DNA from: Toxonevra muliebris
Taxonomy: Eukaryota > Arthropoda > Insecta > Diptera > Pallopteridae
Length of the DNA stretch: 64,000 nucleotides
Direction: 5' to 3'
Assembly (NCBI GenBank): GCA_963691655.1
Contig: OY829326.1
Coordinates: forward strand, 142,866,998-142,930,997
Shown here: piece by piece, positions 11,151-21,800 of the stretch
Layout of the letters: every line of letters starts with the position of its first letter
Position numbering within the stretch: position 1 is the first letter of the stretch
Position numbers and translations under genes: made by a program
Notes under the pieces: model-generated
What the model was told of the DNA's origin: nothing
The model's database searches: none
Seen by the model: the letters and a program-made list of their open reading frames with translations, nothing else

Positions 11151-12346
11151 CATTGTCATTTTGTTCTCCTGATTTCCACTAGAATGTCCAAAAGTTTTGT
11201 GGCCTCTTCTTAGTTTAATAACAGCACCGTTTTCCTGATGTTTTCTTCATAAAATGAGATGTTTTATAGTCTTCAGACGACAGAGTCAGTTCAGTTTAGA
11301 GAGGTTTCAGGAAAAAATTTGTTTTGTTACACACGCCCACTTTATAAATTTGATTCAAATCAATAGGTACACGAATTTCTAAATTGAACAATCCTTTGTT
11401 TTTTAGAAACGAAATTCTGAAAAATGGGATTACTCAACTTTCCACACAACTTTTGATAACTACTTATCAAAAGTTGTGTATTTAATTAAGTCTATTTTAA
11501 ATTGTATTGAAGCCAAATCAGTAGGTTGTACATCTATTTTAACATAATTTAACATATTCATTTAGACTAGAGTGTATTTATATATTACATGCAAATAACT
11601 TGCAATACATTGAAATTTACGATATGTACTGAAAGGCAAGAAACAATGTAAGGAAATTATTTAACAAAAACCAAAACAAAAAAAAATTTCTAAGAGAAAA
11701 CAGCAAAAATACAATATTGGTTAGTAAATAAATAATAAAAAAAAAAAACCAACAAAACTTTGTGAAAATGTAAAAATAATTTTACAAAACTGTAAACAAC
11801 AGGCAACTAAATAAGTTGCATACATGCAACATATTTGCACGCCAAACTATTGCAACATATGTAAATATGTATGTGAGTATGAGAACGTGCAACTGCAATA
11901 TTTAATATGATACAGTAATGTTGCTGTAAACGATTTCCCAGTAAAAAGAAAAATTATATTGTTGTTTCATTCAATATTTCAATTGAAACGTTGAACTGTT
12001 TTTTAACCGGTTGAAGGGTTTTAAATTTTTTAATGCCAGGAAATTATATATTTATTGTTCTAAAAGTTCTTCGTAATTTAAGTTCCAGATATCTATTTCC
12101 ATCCATTAGAAATATTCGTGAAGTTGAGTGAACAGGTAAGGAAATGCCTAATACCTTGAAGATTGTGATCAAATAATGGGAATTCGCCAAAAATATTTAA
12201 GTCGATGCGACACTAACTTTAACAGAGTTGGGCCAACTTTGTTCTTGTTGCACGAGATAATAATTTTTCATTATTATGTTGCTATTGGTGGATGATTTCC
12301 ACCTAGAACCTATAACGATTTAGCTTCGCAACGGCGATTTATGTAC
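11151..12346. other. Noncoding AT-rich interval
   Basis: I see no supported gene or element. There are several A runs (11640-11760) and simple sequence. Confidence 0.35.
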
Positions 12347-12351
12347 TGACG

Positions 12352-12823
12352 CACAGTGGTTGAAAATTAGACAAACATTTTCATTAGCTCCAATCTTTTT
12401 TTTTTTTTTTAATTTTTACTAATAAATATCTGAATGTCATTTGGAGGAGAGAGAAAAGGACATTGAAAGTGTATTAATATAAACTTTTATAGTGATTCTC
12501 AGCGATAAAAAAGAAAATATTCATTTTGTTACAATCATGTTGTATGGGAGGTGGGCGTGGTCTCGGGCGGATTTTTTTTATTGGGACCCTGGCATTGTAT
12601 TGACATAAGCAACTTCTGTATCAAAATTTGTAACTATACAACGACTCCTGCTATTCTTATTCAACTTTGGTTGTATGGGAGATGAGCGTGGCATTGGGTG
12701 CATTATTTTAATTTTAGCACCCTGACGATGTATTGACATAAGCAACTATTTTATCAAAATTTGTGGCTCTATGGCGGCTCCTTCTATTTTTGTCCTCTTT
12801 TTGTATGAAGCTCAACCACTGTG
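12352..12823. mobile_element. Transib-like MITE
   Basis: The ends are CACAGTGGTTGA and its inverted copy, flanked by 5-bp near-repeats tgacg (12347-12351) and cgacg (12824-12828). Transib termini start CACWRTG with 5-bp GC-rich duplications, and CACAGTG is also the V(D)J heptamer. The 472-bp interior carries two tandem units of about 128 bp, each starting near tgtatggga..tggcgtgg (about 12540 and 12670) and including attgacataagcaact. No transposase is present. The inverted repeat is only 12 bp long, so the family call is tentative. Confidence 0.5.
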
Positions 12824-12828
12824 CGACG

Positions 12829-12992
12829 AGCTTGGGAGTTCGGCAATATATTTTTGGCAACAATATATGTTCTTTCATTCGATTCAAATGATCAGGTAGA
12901 TGACAAAACTGCAGAATCAACAGGAATTGTTTGGCAAGCAGCTCATACTGATCCATAATTGAAAGAGGTTTTGTCTCTTCATTTGGATGTAC
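12829..12992 (-). CDS. Candidate exon of an unrecognised gene, interrupted by a MITE
   Basis: On the minus strand a pyrimidine-rich tract ends in gcattag at 12993. From 12992 an in-phase frame with balanced composition follows, containing MDQYELLAKQF, a Cys/His pair and LLPKIYCRTPK. The frame runs to 12829, where the Transib-like element starts. Ignoring that insertion, the frame beyond would stop within a few codons, so this may be a last exon. No family is recognised. The apparent longer ORF (to 12714) reads into the MITE and is not real coding sequence. Confidence 0.35.
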
Positions 12993-14069
12993 CTAATGCA
13001 GAATAAATAAACATTATTCGGAGATAACTACCTGTAGAAACATCAAGCAAATCTATGACATACAATTTCGTTTCGCACTCCTGATTTCATCTAGCACAAA
13101 TAAAAATAGGAATGCCAAAATTACTTGCTGGGTCATTCTTACACTTATCGCACGTTTTCTGCAAGACTGACATAAACCAAAAAAAAAATGAGTTAAGTGT
13201 GCAAAAGAAACTGTTATTTAATGCTTAACCTTGTGAAAAAAAATAATAACGGTTTCTTGTAAACTTTTCTCATGAGAGGAATATTTTGCGTTATTACATT
13301 CTACCTTATGATAGTTCATTGAAATGTTTAAATGTAATTTTTTAGAAAATTTTATTTTTAGACTTGTGACAGTCTTGCAGAAAGCGAGCAATATACATTT
13401 ATGCATTTAAGATTGACTTGCAGTATTTGTTCTAGAATATTTTTCAATTTACTTTTTTGTTTAAGTCATTACTTTCCATTTTTTTCGTTTTGTGTGAATT
13501 GAGGGAGGAGCGAGCGGAAGAAATACTTTGATGTTTGTACTAAAAATAAAATTAATAACTTTCTACTCTTGTTACTACAAATTTTATCAGTAAAGAAAAC
13601 TCAATAAGCCATTTTCAAAATTTTTTATCTGGCCAAAGAATCACGTTATTTATTTAAGATCTGGGCTCCCTTTCCCAGTGAATAAATATCAGCAATAAAT
13701 TTATTCTAAACTCTATGATTACTAATGGTAAAAAAACAAAAGTGCCTTTTAGTATAAGACTGACATAAAGCTTTGTCCGAGGAACTTTTGTAATAAAACA
13801 CCCTGTAGACCGGGACGTACGGCATGCCGCGGCAGTCCTAATAGTAGTAACCGTTATTTTTCGGGTGTCAATTTTTACTTTTAAAATTTTGATCGGCGTT
13901 ATTAATCCTCATACTAACCTTCAGCAAGAGTCCCGAATTTATTGACCTGTCACGAATTTTTTATTGAAAAAAAAAAACAACACTGTTTCTTTATTAAAGT
14001 TTTTTCAATTCTTGTATTTTTGCATTTAAACTGTTAAACCTACATTAAAAAGTGAAAAAAATAAATTCA
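12993..14069. other. Noncoding interval next to mariner
   Basis: No gene is supported. A sequence acaccctgta near 13799 resembles the end of a Tc1-type element, but no partner end was found. Confidence 0.3.
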
Positions 14070-14071
14070 TA

Positions 14072-15348
14072 TTGGGAGTATGAATGTATAAACTCGTATT
14101 TTTTTCGTAATTTGGGCATTTATTGTGAAAAAGTGATTATAAATTTATTCTTTAAAGTATTGTCCATCGTTAGCCACATCCTTTTCCCATCTTTTTGGTA
14201 GCATACGGATTCCGCGTCGAAAGAACTCCTCATCTATCCATGAATCGACCCATTTTTTGAGTTCTTCGAGAGAACGGAAGTGCTGTTCAGCCAAGCCATG
14301 TGTCATCGATCGGAACAAGTGGTAATCAGAAGGAGCAATGTCTGGAGAATACGGCGGGTGGGGTACCACTTCTCATTTCAGCGTTTCCAAGTATGTTTTT
14401 ACTTGCCTTGCAACATGCGGCCGAGCATTGTCGTGCTGAAGAATAACTTCGTCGTGTCTATTCTCATATTCTGGCCTCTTATCCTTTAATGTTCGGCTCA
14501 AACGCATCAATTGTAGTCGGTAGCGGTCGCCAGTGATCGTTTCATTCGGTTTCAACAGCTCATAATACACGACACCTTTCATATCTCACCAAATACACAG
14601 CATGAGCTTGGATCCATGGATGTTCGGCTTTGCCGTTGCTGTTGATGCATGTCCGGGCGGTCCCCATGATTTTTTACGCTTTGGGTTATCGTAACGTATC
14701 CACTTTTCATCGCCAGTCACAATACGATGCAGAAAACCCCTTCTTTTCTGTCGTTCAATCAGCAGTTCACATGTGAAAAATCGTCGTTCGACGTCTTTCG
14801 GCTTCAACTCGTACGGCACCCAATTTCCTTGCTTTTGCATCATTGCCAATACTTTTAATCGTTTAGAAATGGTTGATTGATCAACTCCTAAAGATTCTGC
14901 AAGTTCTTGTTGCGTTTGACATGAATCTTCTTCGAGTAATGCCTTCAATTCTTCATCTTCGAACTTTTTCGGGCCGCCTGAACGTTCCCTGTCTTCAACA
15001 TCAAAATCACTACTTTTGAAACGGGCATACCACACCTGACACATTCTAACGTCTAAAGCACAGTCAGGATAAGCTTCAGTAAGTAAACGATGTGCTTCAG
15101 TTGCGTTTTTCTTTAAATGGAAGAAGCAAATTAAAACTTCCCGCAAATGTTGTTTTGTTGGCACGAAATTCGACATTTTCAGCTATAGTAAAACACTTTT
15201 GTAAAATTATGAAAATTATTTGACAGATCAATTCTTATAGTATTTTTGGCGCTCTTCGAGATAGAATAGCTGTCAATGTCAAAAAAATGGCGCGTATGAT
15301 AGATATGAAGTTAGTCACAATTACGAGTTTATACATTCATACTTCCAA
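14072..15348 (-). mobile_element. Full-length mariner element, copy 1
   Basis: The termini TTGGGAGTATGAATGTATAA (left) and TTGGAAGTATGAATGTATAA (right, inverted) are flanked by TA duplications (14070-14071 and 15349-15350). The 1277-bp length is normal for mariner, and the transposase lies on the minus strand. Two other copies of the same family are in this window (48833-58644 split, and 63298 onward). Confidence 0.92.
14145..15176 (-). pseudogene. mariner transposase, two premature stops
   Basis: The frame begins MSNFVPTKQHL at 15176 and ends QYFKE at 14145, about 343 codons, the usual mariner length. It has an N-terminal helix-turn-helix region (about residues 1-110), the first catalytic Asp in VTGDEKW, the second in QHDNARPH and the third in SPDIAPSDYHLF, spaced D34D as in mariner transposases. 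Two TGG Trp codons have become TGA (near 14584 and 14371), and three codons are missing after DSWI compared with copy 2. The enzyme cuts and pastes the element at TA sites; this copy is inactive. Confidence 0.92.
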
Positions 15349-15765
15349 TATATTTCCGTGTCTCACGGTGCACAGAAGCGTTAATGACGTTTTTTATAAA
15401 AACTCAGTTTCTGAATTCTGCTACGTAAATTTTACGAATAATTAGTATTTATGGATTAAGAAAATTGCACTACCGAAACGCTTTAAGCTCTTTAAAATAT
15501 TTTAAATCTCGCCTATTGTTTCTGCTCTCTTTTCGCACTTATTTCAGTGCAAAGTCTTTTCATATATTAATATTATTTAGTTAACCAAAAATAACGAATA
15601 AGCAATTTAGAATAAAATTATATCAAAGTTTTGCTATACTGGTTTTAGTATTATAAATATAAAACTTATTCCTTAGTAATAAAGTGAAAAATTGCATTTT
15701 TGGTATAAAACATATACATAACAATAAAGTTAAGTGTAAATTTTTTTTGTTAAGTAACACAATTT

Positions 15766-16640
15766 TCAATCATCCGATAAAAAGAAATCATCACCATATG
15801 GAATTTCCTTGAAAATCTTTTCCAAAATTTCTCTTTCAACGCTTGCAATGCCTTCATCAATTTTTGGTGTTATATCATCGCCCAACAGTTGCCAATTTTC
15901 ATTAATTAATGCCAGCATATTATCAGCTAGAGCGCTATCACCATTAAATAAATTTGTCATGTTAATTTTGGCACTAAAAAAAAAAAAATCAAAAGTTAAC
16001 TAAAATTTTATAAAAAAAAATGTTATTTTTTTCCCCATATACTTTTTCGGTTTAGTTTGTAGTTTCAATTCATCAACTGTTAAATGGGTTCTTCCATTTA
16101 GCGCAAGGGGCTTAATTAAAGCCTTCGATTTATGTGTGACATCTGTTAGCACCATTTCAATATAACCGTCTCCCGAAATTGGTAAAATTAAAACATTTCC
16201 ACTGATTTTGTAATGTCCTTTTACTGTTATTTGTGGATTATGTGATTCGATGCGTATTTTCATTGGTTTGCTAACATCTTTCGTGAAGCCTCTGTTAATA
16301 ATTTAATGAAAAATCATTAGTAAAATGAAATGAAATAACATTTTGGTTTTTTATGCATCTGTCTATATTAAACGCTTTCTGATTTGTTGCATTTTTAGTT
16401 CTTACCTTACAGTTTGTACAGTGCCCTTTGTAAAATTATGAATTTCCAAATTTGTTAAAATTAAGTTAATTTTTGCAGCTGAAGTTTGATCTTGTAAAAT
16501 TTCAATTTTTCCTATTTTGAGTGGTTCCAAACTGTTTATACGAAGTTGTGGTATACCCACTTCACATGCACGTATAAATTTGGTTGCCTGCTCAGCTAAA
16601 CATTCATCATCCTTTACACGGCATTTTGTAATTATTGAAG
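15766..16640 (-). CDS. Takeout/juvenile-hormone-binding-protein (JHBP) family gene, three exons seen
   Basis: The exons are 16406-16640, 16043-16291 and 15766-15973 on the minus strand. Acceptors (ttttag, taacag, tttttag) and donors (gtaaga, gtatat) are all in compatible phase, giving about 229 codons to a TGA. The protein has the N-terminal Cys pair of the family (KCRVKDDEC), the core YKISGNVLILPISGDGYIEM, and the C-terminal signature NLFNGDSALADNMLALINEN followed by an amphipathic end. Takeout proteins are secreted, bind small hydrophobic ligands in a long tube, and are linked to feeding, circadian output and chemosensation. The first exon with start codon and signal peptide should lie upstream of 16640 and was not identified; the family is usually about 245-260 residues. 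No damage is seen, so the gene is probably functional. The exact orthologue is unknown. Confidence 0.85.
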
Positions 16641-18526
16641 CTAAAATTAAGAAAACCACATTTTTTAATTATGGAGATATTACAGTTATGCTTAATTTAA
16701 ATTTGTTAAAATTAACTTTTAGTTTATTAAATACTTCTTAGGTTTTTTAAAAGACTATGAAAAATATTTTTTATTTTTTCAATTTTTCAAAATCATTGTG
16801 TTTTACTTAAAAAATATATTTTAGGTTATCCGATAGCTGTTTTTCTCCTTTTTGAGAGTTTAACGCTTCTGTTTATCAGGCATTTCCATCTGAATTTATT
16901 TTGAGAAGATAATTTTATATTTACTACGTTGTAGTTGAAGATTATAGTTTTTAGTGACTGGAAAAAAGTGTTCTATTAAATCGAATAACCTAAAACTTAT
17001 CTGTTTTATAAAAACATTTATGACCAACCTAGAAAAATTTAATATACGCATAGCAGTTATGGGGTAACCTATAAAATATCTGTTAAGTAATAAGAAATTA
17101 AATTTTTACTTCATCAAATTTTTCGAAAAATTAAGGTTTTTTTTTTGGAAATAATCGGTTTGGGAAGGTGTATAAATTAGGTTCAAGTGGGTGCTCTATA
17201 ATTGCTGAAGCCTCCAGTATTTCTTTTCTTAATGCATAACTTTCGTTAAGTTAGCTGTTAACAGCTATGAATAATTCTTTGTAGAATTGTCACTTTGGAA
17301 AGAAGAAGACAGATAAGCAGTTCTAATTTTGATTGGCTCTTCTCTTTTTTCGTTTATAATGTAATTTACTGTCTGCCATGCTGCATAACTAAACTTCGCA
17401 AAACTATAAAATAAATTTTCTAAAACTATAATCATACTCTATAAATAATAAAGACTGAATTAAAGTAAACCGAATGGTTTTAATACTCATACACAAACAA
17501 TAATAAAACACACTTAGTACAGTCGTAATACCACACAAGCGAATGAAACCGAATTAATATAACGTTCCGGTTTCGGTTTTGTCAAGTGTTTCGTTTTCGG
17601 TTTCGTTTTTCAACATTCTTTCGGGTTTCGGTTTCGTTCCGATTACGGTTTTGAAGTGAAGTGTTCAAATTAAGTTTGACAATCACACATGAGATTAATT
17701 ACTAAATAACTTGTAATCTTCTATGGTTCGCAAATATTGTTTCACAACATTGAAATTAATAAAATATCATTTTTGTTGTACTCTTCACTGCAGAAATTTA
17801 ATGATTACATATATAGGGTCCGCCCAATTACGATTGGCGGACCGATGCCAATGTTGATGTTAGGCTATCAGAAAAAAGTTTGGCTAATGCCGATACCGAA
17901 GCCCATGTCGACATATACAGTAAAAAATAGCTTTTTCATTCATTAACTCTTTTCTTACTATGGTAACCATATGGCTACCACATTTACATTTTAATATTTT
18001 AGCTTGTATTTGTCAAACTATTTTCATTTAAAAATTATTTCAGTCAAACGCTATTATTTTTCGAAAGTTTCCCATCCAAATCTTAAAGTTTTCTTATTGG
18101 CAACACTGACAATTTGTCACATTTCTTTGGCGACTCTAGCTTATTCAGCATTTTCGTGTTTCATGATATTTTTTTCAATAAAAGTATTTTCAAAGCATTT
18201 TTTCCAAAAAAAAAATGTATTCGTCTACCTAATTGTTTAAAAAACGTTATTCTGAATTCAGAAAGTTATAAAGATTCCGTTTGACTCCATAACATCTTAC
18301 CATACTAATATTGACTCCACCTCCTACCACCCGCTGGAATGTTGAACTCACTTCCAGTTTATTGTATTATCACTTTGAGTACTCTCCTCATTTAAAATAG
18401 CCCAATTCCAACTTTGTCCTTTGTAAGGAAAGGGTTAAAGTAAAGGAAAGGGTTAAAACAAAACTAAAAATGCAAATCTCATATGTATATATGAAGATAT
18501 AAATGAAAAAATTTAAAAAAAAATAC
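16641..18526. other. Upstream region of the takeout-like gene
   Basis: It should contain the missing first exon and promoter, but I cannot choose an exon with confidence. It also holds CGGTTTCGGTTT-type low-complexity sequence (about 17560-17650) and a hairpin with arms GGTCCGCC/GGCGGACC near 17818-17845. Confidence 0.4.
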
Positions 18527-18530
18527 AAAT

Positions 18531-19355
18531 GGGACATTCTCTGTCAATGGGAGCCCTCCCCTCTCCCCCCTGTCCGAAATTGGTTAAGGTATTTTAGGGC
18601 ATGTTTGGTCTCGAATGAAAGCGTATTATCTCTAGTTTCGAATGCAACAAGGCCTTTTTTTGATTTTGCATGATGGCGGACCAAGATGGCGGCTGCCAGT
18701 CTACCACCTCACCTTAAAATAATAATTTTATCAAGCGTACGTTTACTCAAGTCATCATAAAAAAACATTCAAAGACTTCTCTCGTATATTTTTTTTTCGC
18801 TGAATATGAATCTAATATTAGTTTCCATGGGAAATGTCACGTGCTGTCCCTAACCTCAAAAAAGGTCCAAAAAATCTGTTTTTCGGGTCTTACGCTTACC
18901 AAAGACATCATAAAACGACGGGATAAGCTTATTTTTGTATAGTTTCAGCTGATAAACATGAATGTAATATTATTTTTTACGGGAAATGTTACATGTCGTC
19001 CCTAACCTCAAAAAATGAAAAATTCCAAAAAACTTTTTTTCGTCTCTCACATGTCCCAAATCACCAGAAAACTTCCCAAAAAAAAATATTCTTCATTGTT
19101 AATTTTGTTTTAACTCTAATAAAGCACCGCAAAGGAAACAGAGACCTACTGAGTTCACGTCGTTATTTCTGGGTTACGCTTAAAGTATGTTACAGCAAAG
19201 TTAAGAAATGAAAAATACGCTTGATAAAACTATTACTTTAAGGTGAGGTGGTAACTAGAGATAATAAGCTTTCGTTTGAGCCCAAACATGCCCTAAAATA
19301 CCTTAACCAATTTTGGACAGGGGGGAGGGGGTCTCCCATTGACAGAGAATGTCCC
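18531..19355. mobile_element. Long-TIR MITE
   Basis: The left end GGGACATTCTCTGTCAATGG is repeated inverted at the right end, and the inverted match continues to about 18745 and 19217 (taccacctcacctta and its complement) apart from an extra insert of about 65 bp on the left. The flanks are aaat at both ends (18527-18530 and 19356-19359), a possible 4-bp duplication. Inside are two tandem units of about 145-150 bp sharing gtccctaacctcaaaaaa (about 18846 and 18992). It is noncoding. The superfamily is uncertain. Confidence 0.7.
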
Positions 19356-19359
19356 AAAT

Positions 19360-20300
19360 ATATCTATGATTCATAAAAATATAATTAAAAAAATATATAT
19401 ATGTAATCTGAAATTCAAGTTCATATAGGTACTTAAAGACATTAACTCTTAAACACCCAGTAAGTCCGATTTCAATTAAAAACATACTTAGAGGTAGTAT
19501 TTGTGACTCCGAACAACGTTTGTTTTACGAGTTTCCAAATAAATTAGTTTAGTGCCTTAATTTCGATTTACATGGAGGGCCACTGTAGTAACCTTTGGGG
19601 ATTATCTGGACTATAATTTAAAATACAAGTGTAATAATTTTTAAAAACAGTTATTTAGTGTCCTCGCAAACCGTTTTTCACAAATTTTTTTAACTCAGCA
19701 ACGTATTTGTTATATAAAAACTCGAAAATAAAAAAACCTTATTTCCGTATGTGGTTCAAAAAATGCTTTCAGAGTTAAAAATAACTGTAACTATAAGACA
19801 GTTGTCCATTCTTATTTGTACTCGAACATAAAATGGCAACACAGGCAGCCGCTTAATTGGCTGGTCACTGCAGTGATCAGTGAGTAATTAAGGGTTAATC
19901 ACATTTGTTTAAAAGATCGTCGAAATTTTAGTCGATGCCGATCCCGTAATTTTTGGAAAATTTTAACCTGTTCAGTGTTTAAATCGGTATCGGTTTCGTT
20001 CTTTTTCATGATGATAGTAACGGTTACGGTTTGGGTTCCGATTTTCCTACACCTTTAATAAACAGTGTCCTACTTGTACCTTTGATAACAGAAGTTTCGA
20101 AATTATTTTATTTTAAAAATGAAATCCTAGGGCAACAAGTTTAATAACTTATAATTTTAGCACTAGTCACTAACAGTGTAATTTATACTAATGAGAGTTA
20201 TAAAAGAATAAATAAGTTGGTTAAATACAATTTAAAGTAATAAATATATGGTAATATGTCAATGGGGAGTTACAGTTTCCAATGATAATTAGCAAAAAAT
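19360..20300. other. Noncoding interval
   Basis: No gene is supported. GGTATCGGTTTCG-type low-complexity sequence occurs at about 19980-20045, like that near 17570. Confidence 0.35.
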
Positions 20301-20311
20301 AAAAAAATAGA

Positions 20312-21378
20312 TTAATTAAGTTTGTAATAATTTAAAAGATTATTTTTAAATGTAAATACGTTGCTGATTTTTATTAGGTTTGTAAGCAGGGAGTTCCAAA
20401 GTCCGATTGCATAGATGAAAAACTGACGTTCAGAAGTCAATATTTTGTATTTAAAATGTTTCAGATGTTGCGTTCTGGTCGAACGTAAAAGCGTGAGCCT
20501 GTTGTAAAGGTAAGAGGGTTCTTTATTGTATACAATTTTGTGCAGTTGAGTCATAGTTTTGTATTTTAGCAGGTTATTCAGGGTAACGGAATATATTTCT
20601 TTGGCATACATAGAGATGTGGTCGGCGCGTTTTAGCTCGAATACATATCTGGCAATGGTATTGCATACTATATTTAGCTTGGATTTACTGTTGTAATCAC
20701 AATTAGCATATAACTCACAGACATATAGCAATACAGGTATGAGATATGTTTTAGCAAGTAGTTATCTTATTCTCTGCGGTGTAAAGCTTTGTGATGGCCA
20801 AAGAGAACGGAGCATGCCATACACCTTACTTATAGCAGCATAAATGTGATTAATCCAAGTAAGCGTAGCATTAAATGTAATGCCCAAATTTTTCGCGGTG
20901 TCAACATACTCAATTTCAGAATTGTTTAATTTATTTTAGGTAAAATGTTAAAGTTAAAAATGTTTTTATGTATAACTAAACATTTTGACTTTGATGGATT
21001 AAGTGTTAAGCCGTTTTTTAAACCCCAGGTATTTACAACTTTTAAATTATAGTTAATATTTAAAGCACAGGATTCAATACATTGCGAATTGCAGCTAGTG
21101 TAAAGTTGCACGTCGTCAGCATATATTTGGACATTACAGTTGTTTAAAGTGGTCGAAAGATCTTTAATATACGTCAAAAAGAGTAGTGGACCCAATAGCG
21201 AGCCTTGTGGGACTCCTCTAGTCAATGGAAGAAATTCCGATTGTGAGTCGCCTGAAAAAACAGATTGATACCTGTCGGAAAGGTATGACTTCACAAGGTT
21301 AATCGCTGTAGATTCGAAATAGAATAGTTGTTCTAGCTTGAGGCACAGTATTTTATGATCAACAGAATCAAATGCCTA
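20312..21378 (-). pseudogene. Non-LTR retrotransposon (LINE) reverse transcriptase fragment
   Basis: The minus strand encodes the palm and thumb of a jockey/CR1-like reverse transcriptase: AFDSVDHKIL near 21360, GVPQGSLLGPLLF near 21210, the catalytic YADDVQLY near 21125, and a C-terminal region ending at 20312 (GLWNSLL near 20390). The reading is broken by stops near 20935 and 20760. The N-terminal RT, endonuclease and ORF1 are missing. Such elements copy themselves by target-primed reverse transcription; this copy is 5'-truncated and dead. Upstream it abuts a fragment of a different LINE. Confidence 0.85.
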
Positions 21379-21800
21379 AGAGTGTTAGCATATTACTGAA
21401 GGAGGGTTGAACCATTTTAACAAACTTATCTAAATCTCTGATATCAGAAGATTCGGGGTCAGTCAGGTTACTGACAAATAGTTGACCTAGAGATGCCAGC
21501 AGGTGGAAAGTTGTTTTCTCCTCCTCCACATCGAGGCAGCTTCTACAGAAGTCATTTGTGGGTTGTCCCAATCTACTGGAATTTCTACCAATCCAGTAAT
21601 TATAGCCAAATATATTTAAAGAAGCCATCTTTTGTTAGCAATGTTCAACATTTCACTAAATATAATTGATTTGCAGATAGCCATGGGCATATCTGAATTA
21701 TGAGGATTGTAAACAGAGAAGAAAGTCGTGCATAGCCTTGCCAGCTCATCGGCTTTGCAGTTTCTCGGAATGTCCCTATGACCTAGCACTATCTAAAAAA
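21379..21800 (-). pseudogene. LINE RNase H and C-terminal zinc region fragment
   Basis: Reading from about 21790 down, the minus strand shows GHRDIP.NCKADELARL, typical of the RNase H domain of LOA/I/R1-type LINEs. A second frame from 21628 contains FCRSCLDVEEE, then HLLASLGQLF and DLDKFVKMV, the usual tail after RNase H. At least one frameshift and one stop separate the two frames. RNase H lies C-terminal to RT in an element, so this piece, upstream of the neighbouring RT fragment, comes from a separate insertion. Confidence 0.65.

Noticed and set aside
12714..12828. Continuation of the 12829-12992 frame
   Set aside because: This part is inside the Transib-like MITE and is repeat sequence read through by chance.
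13795..13810. acaccctgta, like a Tc1-type terminus
   Set aside because: No matching inverted end or transposase is found nearby.
17555..17655. CGGTTTCGGTTT repeats as a possible telomere-like or regulatory array
   Set aside because: Irregular, short and mixed with other sequence; it looks like ordinary low-complexity DNA.
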